DNA of 64,000 nt from Arabidopsis thaliana (taxonomy: Eukaryota > Streptophyta > Magnoliopsida > Brassicales > Brassicaceae): the NCBI RefSeq assembly GCF_000001735.4, contig NC_003075.7, forward strand, positions 17,299,001 through 17,363,000, given 5' to 3'. The translations under genes were made by a program, and so were the position numbers. Shown piece after piece: positions 10,850-21,739 of the stretch (positions are counted from its first letter, which is position 1; every line of letters begins with the position of its first letter). The notes beneath the pieces are model-generated. The model was not told the origin of the DNA, did no database searches, and saw only the letters and a list, made by a program, of their open reading frames with translations.

Positions 10850-12752
10850 TTAATTTGTTCCTTCACCATCTTTCGACCCAGCAGCATTCTGTTCTAGATT
10901 AGCTACAGCCTCTGCTCCAAGTACTCTCTGCAACTCATCCTGCATTATTCCATGACTCTAGTGTAAATGCAAGCCGATAGAAATAAGATAAAAGTTGGAA
11001 AGAGTATGATTTTCGCAGAAATTTTTCCGGATAAAGAGTTTGTCACCTGGATTGAGTTGTTCTCAGACTTGAGCTTATCACATTCGCTTGAGAGTCTCTG
11101 TAGCTCATCTCTCAGGCTTTGATTCTCGTTCGACAAACTCTCTACTCTTTGTTGAAGTTGTTCGCATTCGGCCTATTCGAAATGGTTTATTATGGAATGA
11201 GTAAATTACAAGAAGCAGACAGAGTAAAATGATACTAACACACAAATGCATATTACCTGCTTCCGCAATCTAGACCGCCTAGCGGATTCACGGTTAGATT
11301 GTTTCCTCTTCTGCCGCTTGAGCTCTCGTTCATCCTGTTGAGTAATCAGAGGATTTTGTAAGGAAGAATGTAACGAATTCGGAAAAGCAACCTTGCAGGG
11401 TGAAATGAGGAGTTGGTCACACCTTCACTGGTACACCAGCTTGGGAAGACCATAAGTCCATCCCGATATTCAGATTAGTCCCCGGGGCTACCGGCTTCAT
11501 GGGCACCGAACCTTGGATTTCACCAGTCGTACTTTGAGAACTTGCTGTTCAAGGAAACTTTACCAAGTCAAGAAACATGGAAAATACATGCAAAGAAAAA
11601 CCATGAAAACTGCAGCGGTCAAAAGCATACCGTCAGCAAGCATCTGTCCAAAGCTTGGCTTTCGAATTGAACCCTGTTCCTACATTAACATGAATCTCAA
11701 TGAAGCACATCACAAAGTATTGTAGCAACAGAGAACACTTCAAACACATAACAGTACCTGTTGATTGGCATTCTCATCATTTTCATCAGATGAACCCGCT
11801 GTGACACTTTCATCACTGCACAACGGAAAAATCATAATTACATATGACACTGCAATCAAACTGAACAAGCACCACGTTGAGTAGAGTGTTATAAAAATCA
11901 CCTATGAGAGGCACCATCGTTCCCTGAACCAGAGAGCGCTTTATCACCTCCTTCAGCCTTTTTTTTCGAGTTCCCCTTTGACTTCTTGCCAGAAGCTTGG
12001 TCCTTCGCAGGCTCCTTGTTGGTAGGACCAGAATTAGGAGGCTACAACAAAAGAAATGTCGAGCAAGTTTTTTACTTTCTCATTTATCTATGCATTGCCA
12101 TGTAACAGAGCAAAAAGCTTTCAACGATAGCTAATGTTGTATTAATGGTATGGAGATTACCATGGGCATGCTAGGATGAGCATAGACTGCCCCCGGGGGA
12201 TACATTGCTGGGTACGGAACTGGGGTGCCATAAGGCGGCATCATATGGTGCTGAAAGTAATGCAAAACAGAGAAACTCATTTAGTGTTATCCAAAGAATA
12301 AGATGCAAACTTCTTTTTCATAGAATCATATCAACAACTATACGATACAAAACTTACTTGAGCACCCCACATATAGGGGTGAGGACTAGGAGATCCAACT
12401 GGGGATGGGAAAAAAGGATTTGGAGTACCTCCTCCGCCATAATAAGCCTAAAGAAATAAGCATATACTATTATGTTCAGCAGTCCCGGTGTTTTCGAGAA
12501 AGTATTCACTTACACTATAAAAACTAATAGTGACCAAAGTTGTACATGTAACACGAACCTGCATTGAATTTTGCCAATCTGGATACGGTGTGGGAGGAAC
12601 TTCCTGAAAAAGAGAGAGGTAGATACATCAAACACCTTAAAATATAAAACAGAACAAAGATGTTGAAAAGAAAGGAGAAGAGAAGGATTAACCTGAGCCG
12701 AAGATGTTGGTTTGGTAGTCTTAAATGGCATCTTGTCTTCGCTCGTTCCCAT
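10850..12752 (-). CDS. GBF1: G-box binding factor 1, bZIP transcription factor
   Basis: Eleven exons: 12752-12693, 12603-12559, 12447-12358, 12250-12161, 12041-11902, 11815-11758, 11679-11631, 11544-11423, 11334-11257, 11172-11047, 10939-10850. They join in frame to 315 aa, the length known for GBF1. The N-terminal third is the proline-rich activation region ([20 protein letters not shown]). A Ser/Asp-rich middle with a basic patch ([17 protein letters not shown]) follows. The bZIP has basic region [20 protein letters not shown] with the invariant N-x7-R, then Leu heptads ([20 protein letters not shown]). It binds CACGTG as a homo- or heterodimer in the nucleus and acts in light-regulated expression and seedling photomorphogenesis. 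The leader upstream of 12752 appears to be spliced, and two G-boxes lie about 0.8 kb upstream of the ATG. Confidence 0.98.
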
Positions 12753-13538
12753 TGTTTTATAAGCTTACTACTTACTTGTGTTACTCAAAACTATAAACAA
12801 AAATCAAAAATCTTAACGATAAATAGTAATCATAAAACATCAAAACTAAAATCTTTTGCTTTCAATTATAACAATCAATGACTTTAAAACAGAACAAGAG
12901 TAAGGGCACTGTTCTTTTGCTTTCATTTATAGCAATCTAAAATCTCTAAGCTTCGAACCATGCATCAGTATTTTAAATCACACACACACACACAATTCAA
13001 ACTTCAGAAACCAACACTCAACGAATTCTTAAGCAGAAAGACAATCTCATACTTGTGAATCATCATCTCCAAAACAAGCTCTGTTTGCATAATTGATTAA
13101 AGAATTCAATTCAAGTACAACAGAATCAGTTACATGCAAAGGTGTTTGTTTGCATATGAGAAATTAAACGAGAGAAAAAGTTAGAATAAAAACAGAGAAA
13201 ACAGACCAGCTTCTAATTGAGTAAAGTGATGTGGAAGTCCAGCTAGGATTTTAATAGATGCCGACACGTCCTCTCCGACAGATCAGACAAAACTCCGGCT
13301 CCGAAGAAGAAGAAGATTAAAACTCCGATTGTTTACTTTTGTTAGGGTTTTATCTCTTTTGCTGCTTCATTGAATCTGTCGGAGAGTTTTTGATTGAAGA
13401 TAGCAAAAAAAACAAAGGAAAAGAGGATTGGGATTTTCCGATCTGGTGTGGCAAAGTCCGATAGGAGGAGAAGAATGCGAAGAAAGAGGAAAGTTTTTTT
13501 TTTCTTTGGGATTTTAATTTTAGGGTTTGATGATCTGA
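12753..13538 (-). other. GBF1 leader and core promoter region
   Basis: The ATG at 12752 is preceded by AT-rich sequence with short upstream frames and splice-like signals, and the region around 13260-13520 is purine/pyrimidine-rich like an Arabidopsis leader. A 5'-UTR intron is likely but its exact ends cannot be fixed without transcripts. No other coding sequence is visible. Confidence 0.45.
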
Positions 13539-13573
13539 CACGTGCGACAATGAGAGGTCCAGCTGTACACGTG
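13539..13573. promoter_or_regulatory. Paired G-boxes upstream of GBF1
   Basis: Two perfect CACGTG palindromes at 13539-13544 and 13568-13573, spaced 29 bp start to start. CACGTG is the core site bound by GBF-class bZIPs and PIF-class bHLHs, so autoregulation or light control is possible. Function is inferred. Confidence 0.55.
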
Positions 13574-14040
13574 TTACTGGATAAGGTTTTGACACGGTAG
13601 CTACAGTTGGTGTGACTCATCTACTCATTTATTACAATCAAAAAGGATATTCAATTTATTATCATTATTAGCGATCTAATTAAGTACATGAATATTAAAA
13701 ACATTTAAAATATATTTTGATGTAAATTGATAACTGTCAAATTGTCAATGATAAAACCCTTTTTACATTTATATGATTTTTTTTTGTAGATAAAGAGTCT
13801 TTTTTCTTAATTTTGTTTCCCGTTGTAGTGCATAATATATTATGTTAATTGTTTGTAATCTTTTTCTTTAACAAGAAACTAACCAAGTCAAAGCTATTTT
13901 CTAGGTTTGCATGTTTGTGTCATTTTACTGAAAAAAAAAAAAAAAATAGTAGTAAGTTTTTTAACGTAGAATATTAAAATTTGCTACAGTTGTTGATATT
14001 AAATCGATAATTTAACTTATCGTTAAGATTTAAGAACTAA

Positions 14041-14083
14041 TCAAACATGACGACAAAAAAAAAAAAAAATCAAACATGACGAC
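14041..14083 (+). repeat. Poly(A) tract with 14-bp target-site-like duplication
   Basis: TCAAACATGACGAC occurs at 14041-14054 and, identically, at 14070-14083, separated only by 15 A. A perfect direct repeat bracketing a pure A run is the footprint expected from integration of little more than a poly(A) tail by LINE-type target-primed reverse transcription. Replication slippage is the alternative. Confidence 0.6.
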
Positions 14084-14808
14084 GAAAAAAAGAGAGTCAA
14101 CGTGCATCAGTTTATTCAATTGCTAATTAAAAACAACTAATATCCGAGACAGGCCCTTAGTGTTTGTCAAGCTAATTTGGTGGAATCTTAAGCCCATTGG
14201 GCCTACTTTAATAAGTCCCTAATATTATTGCAAACATACATTTTTTTATAGGTGCCAGGAGCAAGCCAAGATGTCTCCAACGTCTTGTGATTTTCTGTTT
14301 ACAAATGAAACAAAATAAAAATCTAAATATGACTTATCAATAGTTAACTGATTGATAGCAAAATTCAGTGCATTCTTAAAAAATCGGTTTTCTTAGGTAA
14401 ATATAGCATCTATCGTAGAGCATTAGTATTACCATTACGTAGTTGATGTGATGGATCACCATATCAAAAGGTCCAAGACTTTTCTTTATATATATACAAT
14501 CTCATCATATGACGACTCAAACAATATAATACAACACACTATATACAGTGAATGTGTTGAAAGTGGTTACGAGTACTTAAAACAAACCCAATTTAGAAAG
14601 AGCCATAACGTTACGTTTTCTTTACACTTCGTTTTCTATATACCCAAAACTAAATTAAATCCTTCGCTTATTCGCCAAACACTTCTTCGTGGGTCCATAG
14701 TTTCTAAACTTTACGAGACCATAATGTTTTCGATCTATAATTTTAATTAATTAGGATTTAGTATATGTCTAAATCAAAAATATCTTAACGTCAATCAAAA
14801 TCCAGAAG

Positions 14809-14945
14809 ACTCTAATCAAAGAATCTCTAGTCATGTCCAAGAAAACTTTGATTTTCAGAAAATGCACTTGTACAGTTTACAATTACTGGAAGAGGTTTTA
14901 ATCAAAAGAACATCTGATCTTGTCCAAAGACACTTTGATTTTTCC
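14809..14945. repeat. Imperfect direct repeat, about 50 bp, two copies
   Basis: Two copies starting near 14809 and 14891 share AATCAAA, TGTCCAA and ACTTTGATTTT blocks in the same order and orientation, with small differences. This looks like an old local tandem duplication; no function is evident. Confidence 0.4.
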
Positions 14946-15648
14946 GTTGATTAGAAAACGATGTGTTTTTTCTAACATTTTGAGAAACGCATGATACGTG
15001 GTAACTTTTGATGACTAATACTCTCATTTTATATTATGCGATCAGATCACTAATAAGTAATAATGATTACGTGATGAATATATTATGTATAAACCATAAT
15101 ATAAGCTTACACATTAGTTGTCAACCGATCTATAAAAGTTGACTCAAAATGTTTTACCAGAATTAGTTATATTTTATCCGAACTTCTCTTTTGTATAAAT
15201 CGGGCAAACTCTTATCCATGGAGATAAAAAGTTTTAACAAATTTGCTCATCTTATCTTCATGTGCATGTCATCTAGTCCTTTGTCTTCTACAATTTTAAA
15301 AGTAAAGGTTTTTCGAATCTTGCAGCCGATACTGCTTTTATGGCCGCACTTTTTTTTTCGTTAGTGAAACCAAATTACAGTTTACTTATTATAATTAAAT
15401 CCTAACGAATTCATATATATTTTTCTTAGAAATTTAATTCAACAAAGTAGCTAATTTTTTTTAACTACTTAAGCAATTTTATATTGTTGCTTTCATAAAG
15501 ATAGCCAAATTACATTAGCGAGAAACTCATCGTCAATATATTTGTACATTAGAAATGCAACAGTTATATAATCTAGTAAATTTACTTAGAAATATGCTTC
15601 CCTAATTCACGATACTAACTTGATATAATATTACATTAAGCTAGTAAT

Positions 15649-17314
15649 TTATATGTATAGACTCATCCATTCCGCTTCATCGATGTAACTATTTTCCGGC
15701 ACCGGATAAAACAAGTGATCATAGTCATCGCCATCATCTCCGACTTTATAGTCTCCAAAAAATGGCGTTTCATTAGCTTCGACGGAAACGGAAGACGAAA
15801 TTGGACTGTTGCTTGAGCCTCCTTCTACTCTTTCTGCTAATCTTTGGATTTCCCTCTCTGCATCATAGAGTTGTTCTTTGAGCTGAATAACCTGTTCAGG
15901 AAAATTATTGTAAAATTAATCATTACGTAGCTTAAATCACCGATGCAAGCATCTGATTACACTTAAATGGTGTTTTTAGTCAGTGGGCCTACTGTTGAAC
16001 TGAGCCCATTGACAATGACAAGCCACTATTAAGAAAATAAGAACATTGTACGGAACATATAAAGGTGTATATGTTGTGTAATAAGGTGGCATTATACTGT
16101 TCGATATCAATATTTTTTTTGTTATCAACTTCACTTTCTGTCTCATTTATTGAATTTTCTAATTTCTTCGAGCCTTGAGCTCACGTTCATTTATGCCAAA
16201 CAATAATTATCTAAAGAATTTGTTTACCTTTTACTATGCAATTGAGTGTAGGAACAAGGTGAAAAAAAAAAAAAAAGGTCGGACGAAAATTCTAATTACT
16301 ATTATGAAAAAGCTTGAAAAAATAGCCGATTCATGCATAAGTTAAACGTATAGCATTTTCCTTAATTATCTATGTAGATTTAAAATTTGGATTGGAAAAA
16401 GTTTTTTAATATATCCCTTAAGTAATCATTATCTCTACCCATATTTATTATATTCATAATGAAAAAAAGAATAGAGCAAGAAAAAAAAAAAAAAAAAAAA
16501 GTAGAGCATGAAATGGAAAAAAAGAAGAAGTAATTGAAACATTAAAAATAAGAAATACCTCAGATTCAAGTCGGCACTTGTCGACAACGACGTTATCATG
16601 TGAGTTCTTGAGTTTATTGTACTCTTCCTCGAGCCTTTTGTTCTTCCACCGTGCGCGACGGTTCTGAAACCAAACGGCAACTTGACGAGGGTCAAGCCCT
16701 AGCTCTGCCGCAAGTCTATCTTTCCTCTCCGACTCAAGTTTGTGTTCATCCCCAAAACTCATCTCCAACATGTTCACTTGTTCATCGGTCAGCTTCCTCT
16801 TTCTAAACAAACCGTTGCCTCCATCTGCGGAAGCCACGGATCCTTTGGTCTTCTTCCTCCTCCGCTTCGGCTGCTTCACTTCTCCTACTGACCAAAAGCA
16901 GAAACATCTTAAATAAAGTTTAGATTGTTCTTGATGTGTGTTCACACTTCACATGCACGTAGATGATACCAAGATTTTAACTAGGCTTATGCGTATTAGT
17001 CGAGAACTTTTTTTCTTTTAAAGACTCATGCACATAACATAATCCACTTGAATTCTTATATATAACTTCTTCCACAAAATTTGTGAGGGGATAAAGAACT
17101 TCGGACAAATTAAAACTAAAAACAAAACCCACTTCTATTTTTATAAGAAAATCCATGAATTTTGGGTTTTGTCGAACTTTTAAATAAAAAGGTATGAAAT
17201 TTCGAACAAACTAATTACAAAAAAGGACAAACCTGGTTGTACTATCTGAGTGTAGACATCAGGGTACAGTTGAGAGATAAAAGCCATGTTCTGATCATCC
17301 ACCGTGTAGTTCAT
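15649..17314 (-). CDS. HB40: HD-Zip class I homeodomain-leucine zipper factor ATHB-40
   Basis: Three exons: 17314-17233, 16884-16559, 15891-15649, giving 216 aa as expected for ATHB-40. The homeodomain ([18 protein letters not shown], then [20 protein letters not shown]) is followed directly by a leucine zipper ([20 protein letters not shown] and [19 protein letters not shown]), the defining HD-Zip I order. The C-terminus is acidic/aromatic ([23 protein letters not shown]) and probably activates transcription. HD-Zip I dimers bind CAATNATTG. ATHB-40 with HB21 and HB53 is reported to act below BRC1 to raise NCED3 and ABA in dormant axillary buds. Exon 2 can begin at 16887 or 16884 (tandem CAG/TAG acceptor), changing one residue. 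Intron 2 contains a run of about 20 A at 16481-16500. Confidence 0.97.
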
Positions 17315-17397
17315 GTTCTTGGATCTCTCTCTGTCTTTAATTTGTCTCACTTTTTATGAAATGTGAGAAGTGTTGTTGGGGAAGAGGAAGACCTATG

Positions 17398-17404
17398 ATT
17401 TATA
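17398..17404 (-). promoter_or_regulatory. TATA box of ATHB-40
   Basis: TATAAAT on the minus strand, 84 bp upstream of the ATHB-40 ATG, predicting a short leader of about 50 nt. Confidence 0.55.
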
Positions 17405-18134
17405 AGGAGAGTAGGTGTCAAGAAATGATTTTTTTTTTTGGGTTATGAAATGTCATTTTCCTGATGTGGGCTTCTTGTTATTTTAAATTACGGAATTACC
17501 ACTGGACGTGATTTAGTACTTAGGAATATTAATTAAAAGGACAGTGAAATTAAAAGAGAAGAAAATATTTCTTTGTCACCAACTTTAATACTGTTTCATG
17601 CGTAATACAAAACAACACTAAACAAAGACGTATTCTTTCAACACGTCATTGATAGGAACATGAAAAGTCGAAAGCTTTGGCACGTGAACACACTAAAGTG
17701 AATTTTTCATTACCAAAATAAAATGACATAAATCAATCTATCGTAGTTAATAAGATTTGCGAGTCTAGAAAACTATATAGTAGTATGACAATTGGGGAGG
17801 GGAGACCAATAATCAGAGACTATTTGGTAAATGAGAATGTGATGTCCAATGGAGAGGACATTCACCGGTCTCAATGTCCTCCACGACCCAATCAAGCCCC
17901 TTAATTACTTTTTAGACTCTTCTCTAAATTCGTAGTTAGAGATCAATTGTTAATTTTCTTAGTTTATTCGTTAGAAAATTAGCTAGTGCCGTAAAAATAA
18001 GCCAGAATTTATCATAGACTTAAGGTTCAGTTGATAACGTTAATTACTACCGAAAGAAAAATCATAGAAAAACATTAAATATATATATATACTTTAGATA
18101 AAAAAAAGGCATAAATTTTAATTTCTTGTTATTA

Positions 18135-18187
18135 AACTCGCATACTAATTTTTTTTTTTTTTTTTTTTTTTAACTCGCATACTAATT
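18135..18187 (-). repeat. Poly(T) tract with perfect 16-bp flanking direct repeat
   Basis: AACTCGCATACTAATT occurs at 18135-18150 and 18172-18187; between them are 21 T only. Read on the minus strand this is a target-site duplication flanking a bare poly(A) tail. Confidence 0.65.
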
Positions 18188-18404
18188 AATGTAGAGGTTG
18201 AATATCGACAGAATTGTGTGATAGGTTATAAATTGATGAGTAATTGTAAGAGGTTATATTTTCTAAGAATCCATATGGATTTGAGAAATGATCAATTCAA
18301 TGATATATATACATGGACTGATGGACATTATGAACATCCAAGAAAAGCATATCTTAATGAGTATATTCTATTACGGAACGTGCAAATTAGAGGAAAAAAT
18401 GGGT

Positions 18405-18462
18405 AGCCAATGAGCAAATTTTTTTTTTTTTTTTTTTTTTGTCAAGCAGCCAATGAGCAAAT
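18405..18462 (-). repeat. Poly(T) plus 7-nt remnant with perfect 15-bp flanking direct repeat
   Basis: AGCCAATGAGCAAAT occurs at 18405-18419 and 18448-18462. The 28 bp between are 21 T followed by GTCAAGC. On the minus strand this reads as 7 nt of unique sequence followed by poly(A) inside a target-site duplication, as for an extremely 5'-truncated retrotransposed RNA. Confidence 0.65.
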
Positions 18463-21400
18463 AAATGACTAAATTAGTAGCTTGTTGCCACAGAGGATAT
18501 TCTTGGGGATAAAAAAAGATAAAGAGGATAGAAACTTTAATGTGGGTGGAGGCTTGGAAGGAGTGTAGCAGACACCTTCGAACTCCCAAGTAAATCATTG
18601 ATTAGTTATAGTTATTATCCTTAAATGGGTTTAAGTTCATGTTCATGATGATACTTGCTTGTAGATGTGGACTCTTTAATAAAATATTGGACCAATGAAC
18701 CCCTAAACTGGGTAAGATACTTGTTTATTTGTCTTAAGGATAATGTCTGCTTTTAAAGGCTTATCTTTTTAACTTTTATTAGATAAACGGTGTATAATTT
18801 TGGAGTTAAGAGTTACGGATTAGTTATCATCTAGCTAGATTTTTCAATTTATGGAATATTGCTATTATCATTTTGTGAGGGATATTTTAGCTATGTGCAT
18901 CTTATTTTGGTTCCCATAGACCCATTTATTTATTTCTTGAGCTTAATATCACATTCATCGGTCAGTCTTTTTATGAAAAATATATCAATTGTGTACTAAT
19001 AAATTCAAATCTAGAATAAAGCTAGCAAAATCATGATTAATTAAGCAAAAATCTACAATGAAAGTTTCACAGTAGAATCAGATCCTATAAATTCAAAACT
19101 ATATATATATATATATACATATTGTTATACAAAAGTGAATCACTGATGCTTCTAAACTGCACAAACGCATCCATATAATAAAACGATAGAATGGGTGATT
19201 GATCATACAACTATATATATTGAAAACAAAATACAATTAACTCTTCAACCCGATTAATCTTACGGTCTCTAGAGGAATCATGTGGATGGTGACTACAAGG
19301 TTCGTACTCATAAGTTGAATTGGGGATTTGAATTCGTTATTGAATATAATGTGCCACGTTTTTTTATTTCTAAAAGTTGTTTTCTATGAGATGATGTAAA
19401 GAGAGAAAAAGGGGAGACAAAGGAACACGATGGGAGTCATATGAAAGGAATACAACAACGAAACGTGGCGAATAAAACACAACCAAACGTACGTTTCTAA
19501 TGTTAAATAAGTTTTATAAATATTTTAAAATTGGTTTAAATAAGAATATAGAGAAGTAGACAATGGAAGCCAAAGCCTTTTGTCTCCCTCTTTCTTCTCG
19601 TAAGTGTTTGTGTCTGCTTTAAAAACACTGCCATGTCTCTACTACTTTCCATGTTCTTCCAATCCCACCCTTACATCTCTATCTCTCTCTTTCCTCCAAT
19701 TACCTTCTCAATATACAATTTTTGTACTGTTGAAGAAAGTGTTTTAAAAACAATTTTGTAAAAGAAAATCCACATGTCCTTATTGGAACCAAAATATTGA
19801 TACTGAAAGTACCACCTAAAAAGTCTGGCATGTGATAATACCCTATTTTTGGAACTTATGTATGAGTCATTGCTAATTTATTAAGGATTGATGGTATTTT
19901 AATTTGGATAACACACATCATGAGAATTAGGGTTGAAGTAATTTTGACAGTTGTATTAATGTTATGTATTTGCAACTGTTTAGATATAGTAATTAGTTAA
20001 TTACTATTTGCAAATATATCTATGCTGCTCTCTCTTTTTTGTGTTTTCTTTTTACCCGGAGGTGAAAATTATTAAAAACAGGAGGTGAAAAAGACAGCCA
20101 CGCCAAAGAGAAGGAAAAGTGACCAGGGAAGAACATGGGGTTATCCACGTGGCGACTTATTACGAGTTAATAATGTAGACCACCTCTTGTATTCGTACAC
20201 GTGTCCTCAACTTCAGTTCATGAAACCTGACTCATTTCTTCAGACCAATTAGATTTTTTGTTCTCCCATAACCGTCGCCGTCACCAGCCATAATTCCTTT
20301 ATATTTTTGATTGGATTTTTTTTTCTTGATTGGAAATATCAAATCGGTTTAAGATAAAACAACTCAAATCATACAAAACTATTGAAAATAACCAATTTCA
20401 ATTTTGATTCATTGTATTATCTTAATATTTTTTTTTATAGAAACTAACTAAGTAATCTGGGCATAATCAAACAAAACACGAACAACCACATATTTTCTTC
20501 AAAAAATGTCACATAAAGTAAATGTAGCTAGTAAATGTAAGTAAATTCTTGACCTATGTTCAGGATTTCATATTCTATGAGAAAATATATGAGTGACTTA
20601 ATTTGCCAATCATCCAAAAGTAATACTATCAAAATGAATTATTATATTACCCAGCTATCCAAAAAAAAAAAAGTTGAGAGAAAAAACCTAATAAGTAGAC
20701 AGGCCTAGGGAGATATTTTTACTCATATCCCAAAGAAGGAAAAACTTATCCACAAAGAACCGTTTAGCTTTTTGCTTAAAACACGAAATAGTTAGCGTCA
20801 CAAAAAAGATCACACTTTGATTGAATCTTTACCAAATAAATGGGATTGAATTGTGAAATTTAGAAAGCAATCGTTACGTACGTCTTTAGAGATTTCCTAT
20901 TTAGGAAACGAGACGAAACGATGGACCATGTGAGGTTCAACATGTTTCCCAAACCAATTTGAATCCGGATACGTGGAATCTTCAGTAGCCACATTTTTTG
21001 GACCCTCTTTGTCTTTTGCTTCTTGACCATTTGTCCATTTTCCATATATATCTCCATCGGACATTTTCTTAATTGTTAAGCCATTAGAGACATCTATATT
21101 ACTAACTGTATGAGAACTTGCTGTAATCTATCGACGTCAATATATTCACCGTGTAACTACTTATCATTTATTAATTACTATGATTAAGAACATATCCACA
21201 TGATTTGGAAAAAAAGTTGTAAGTGATTTTAAGGGTTATGCGTGAATATATAAATAAAATAAGTTATGATTGGTTCAACTTTTATTGTAAAAGCTAGTAC
21301 AGGTATTGTAAAGTCTTTACAACCATCGACCCTAGGGTTTAGTATTAAGCATTAACATCGACCTAACTCCTATAAAGACAGGATTTAGGGTAAATTACTA

Positions 21401-21666
21401 TTAACCTCGAGTTTGAGAAAATATTGAGATCCGCATTAATTTGAATTTCCTGGTTAGCTGTTCAAGCTTTGAAGGGCTAAACATAGAGGGGCGATAGGAT
21501 TTAGGATTAAAGTACAGTGACCCTTATCAGCATATATAAGCACAGTGAGGAAGAAAAATAAGTAAATCTCTTTTTTTTTACAAAAATAATAATAGAAAAT
21601 TTTTCAACTTCAAAGCCAATTTATATGGTCAGTGTTGGTTTTTTTGTCTAATAGATTTTTGTGTAT

Positions 21667-21739
21667 CGTTAGTGGTTATTTCGTGTTTATTCACATTTGT
21701 ATATCTCCGTTAGTGAGTATTTTGTGTTTTATTCACATT
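21667..21739. repeat. Short imperfect tandem duplication
   Basis: Two copies of roughly 30 bp starting at 21667 and 21708 share GTTAGTG, TTGTGTTT or TCGTGTTT, and ATTCACATT in order. This is a minor local duplication. Confidence 0.4.

Larger units (their letters stand above)
13621..15648. other. Spacer between GBF1 and ATHB-40, no gene found
   Basis: AT-rich and non-coding. It holds one poly(A) tract with flanking direct repeats at 14041-14083 and an imperfect ~50-bp direct repeat at about 14809-14860 and 14891-14945 (shared blocks such as TGTCCAA and CTTTGATTTT). No open frame shows a recognisable domain. Confidence 0.5.

Noticed and set aside
14448..14750. 100-aa open frame upstream of GBF1
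   Set aside because: No recognisable domain and AT-driven composition; not supported as a gene without transcript evidence.
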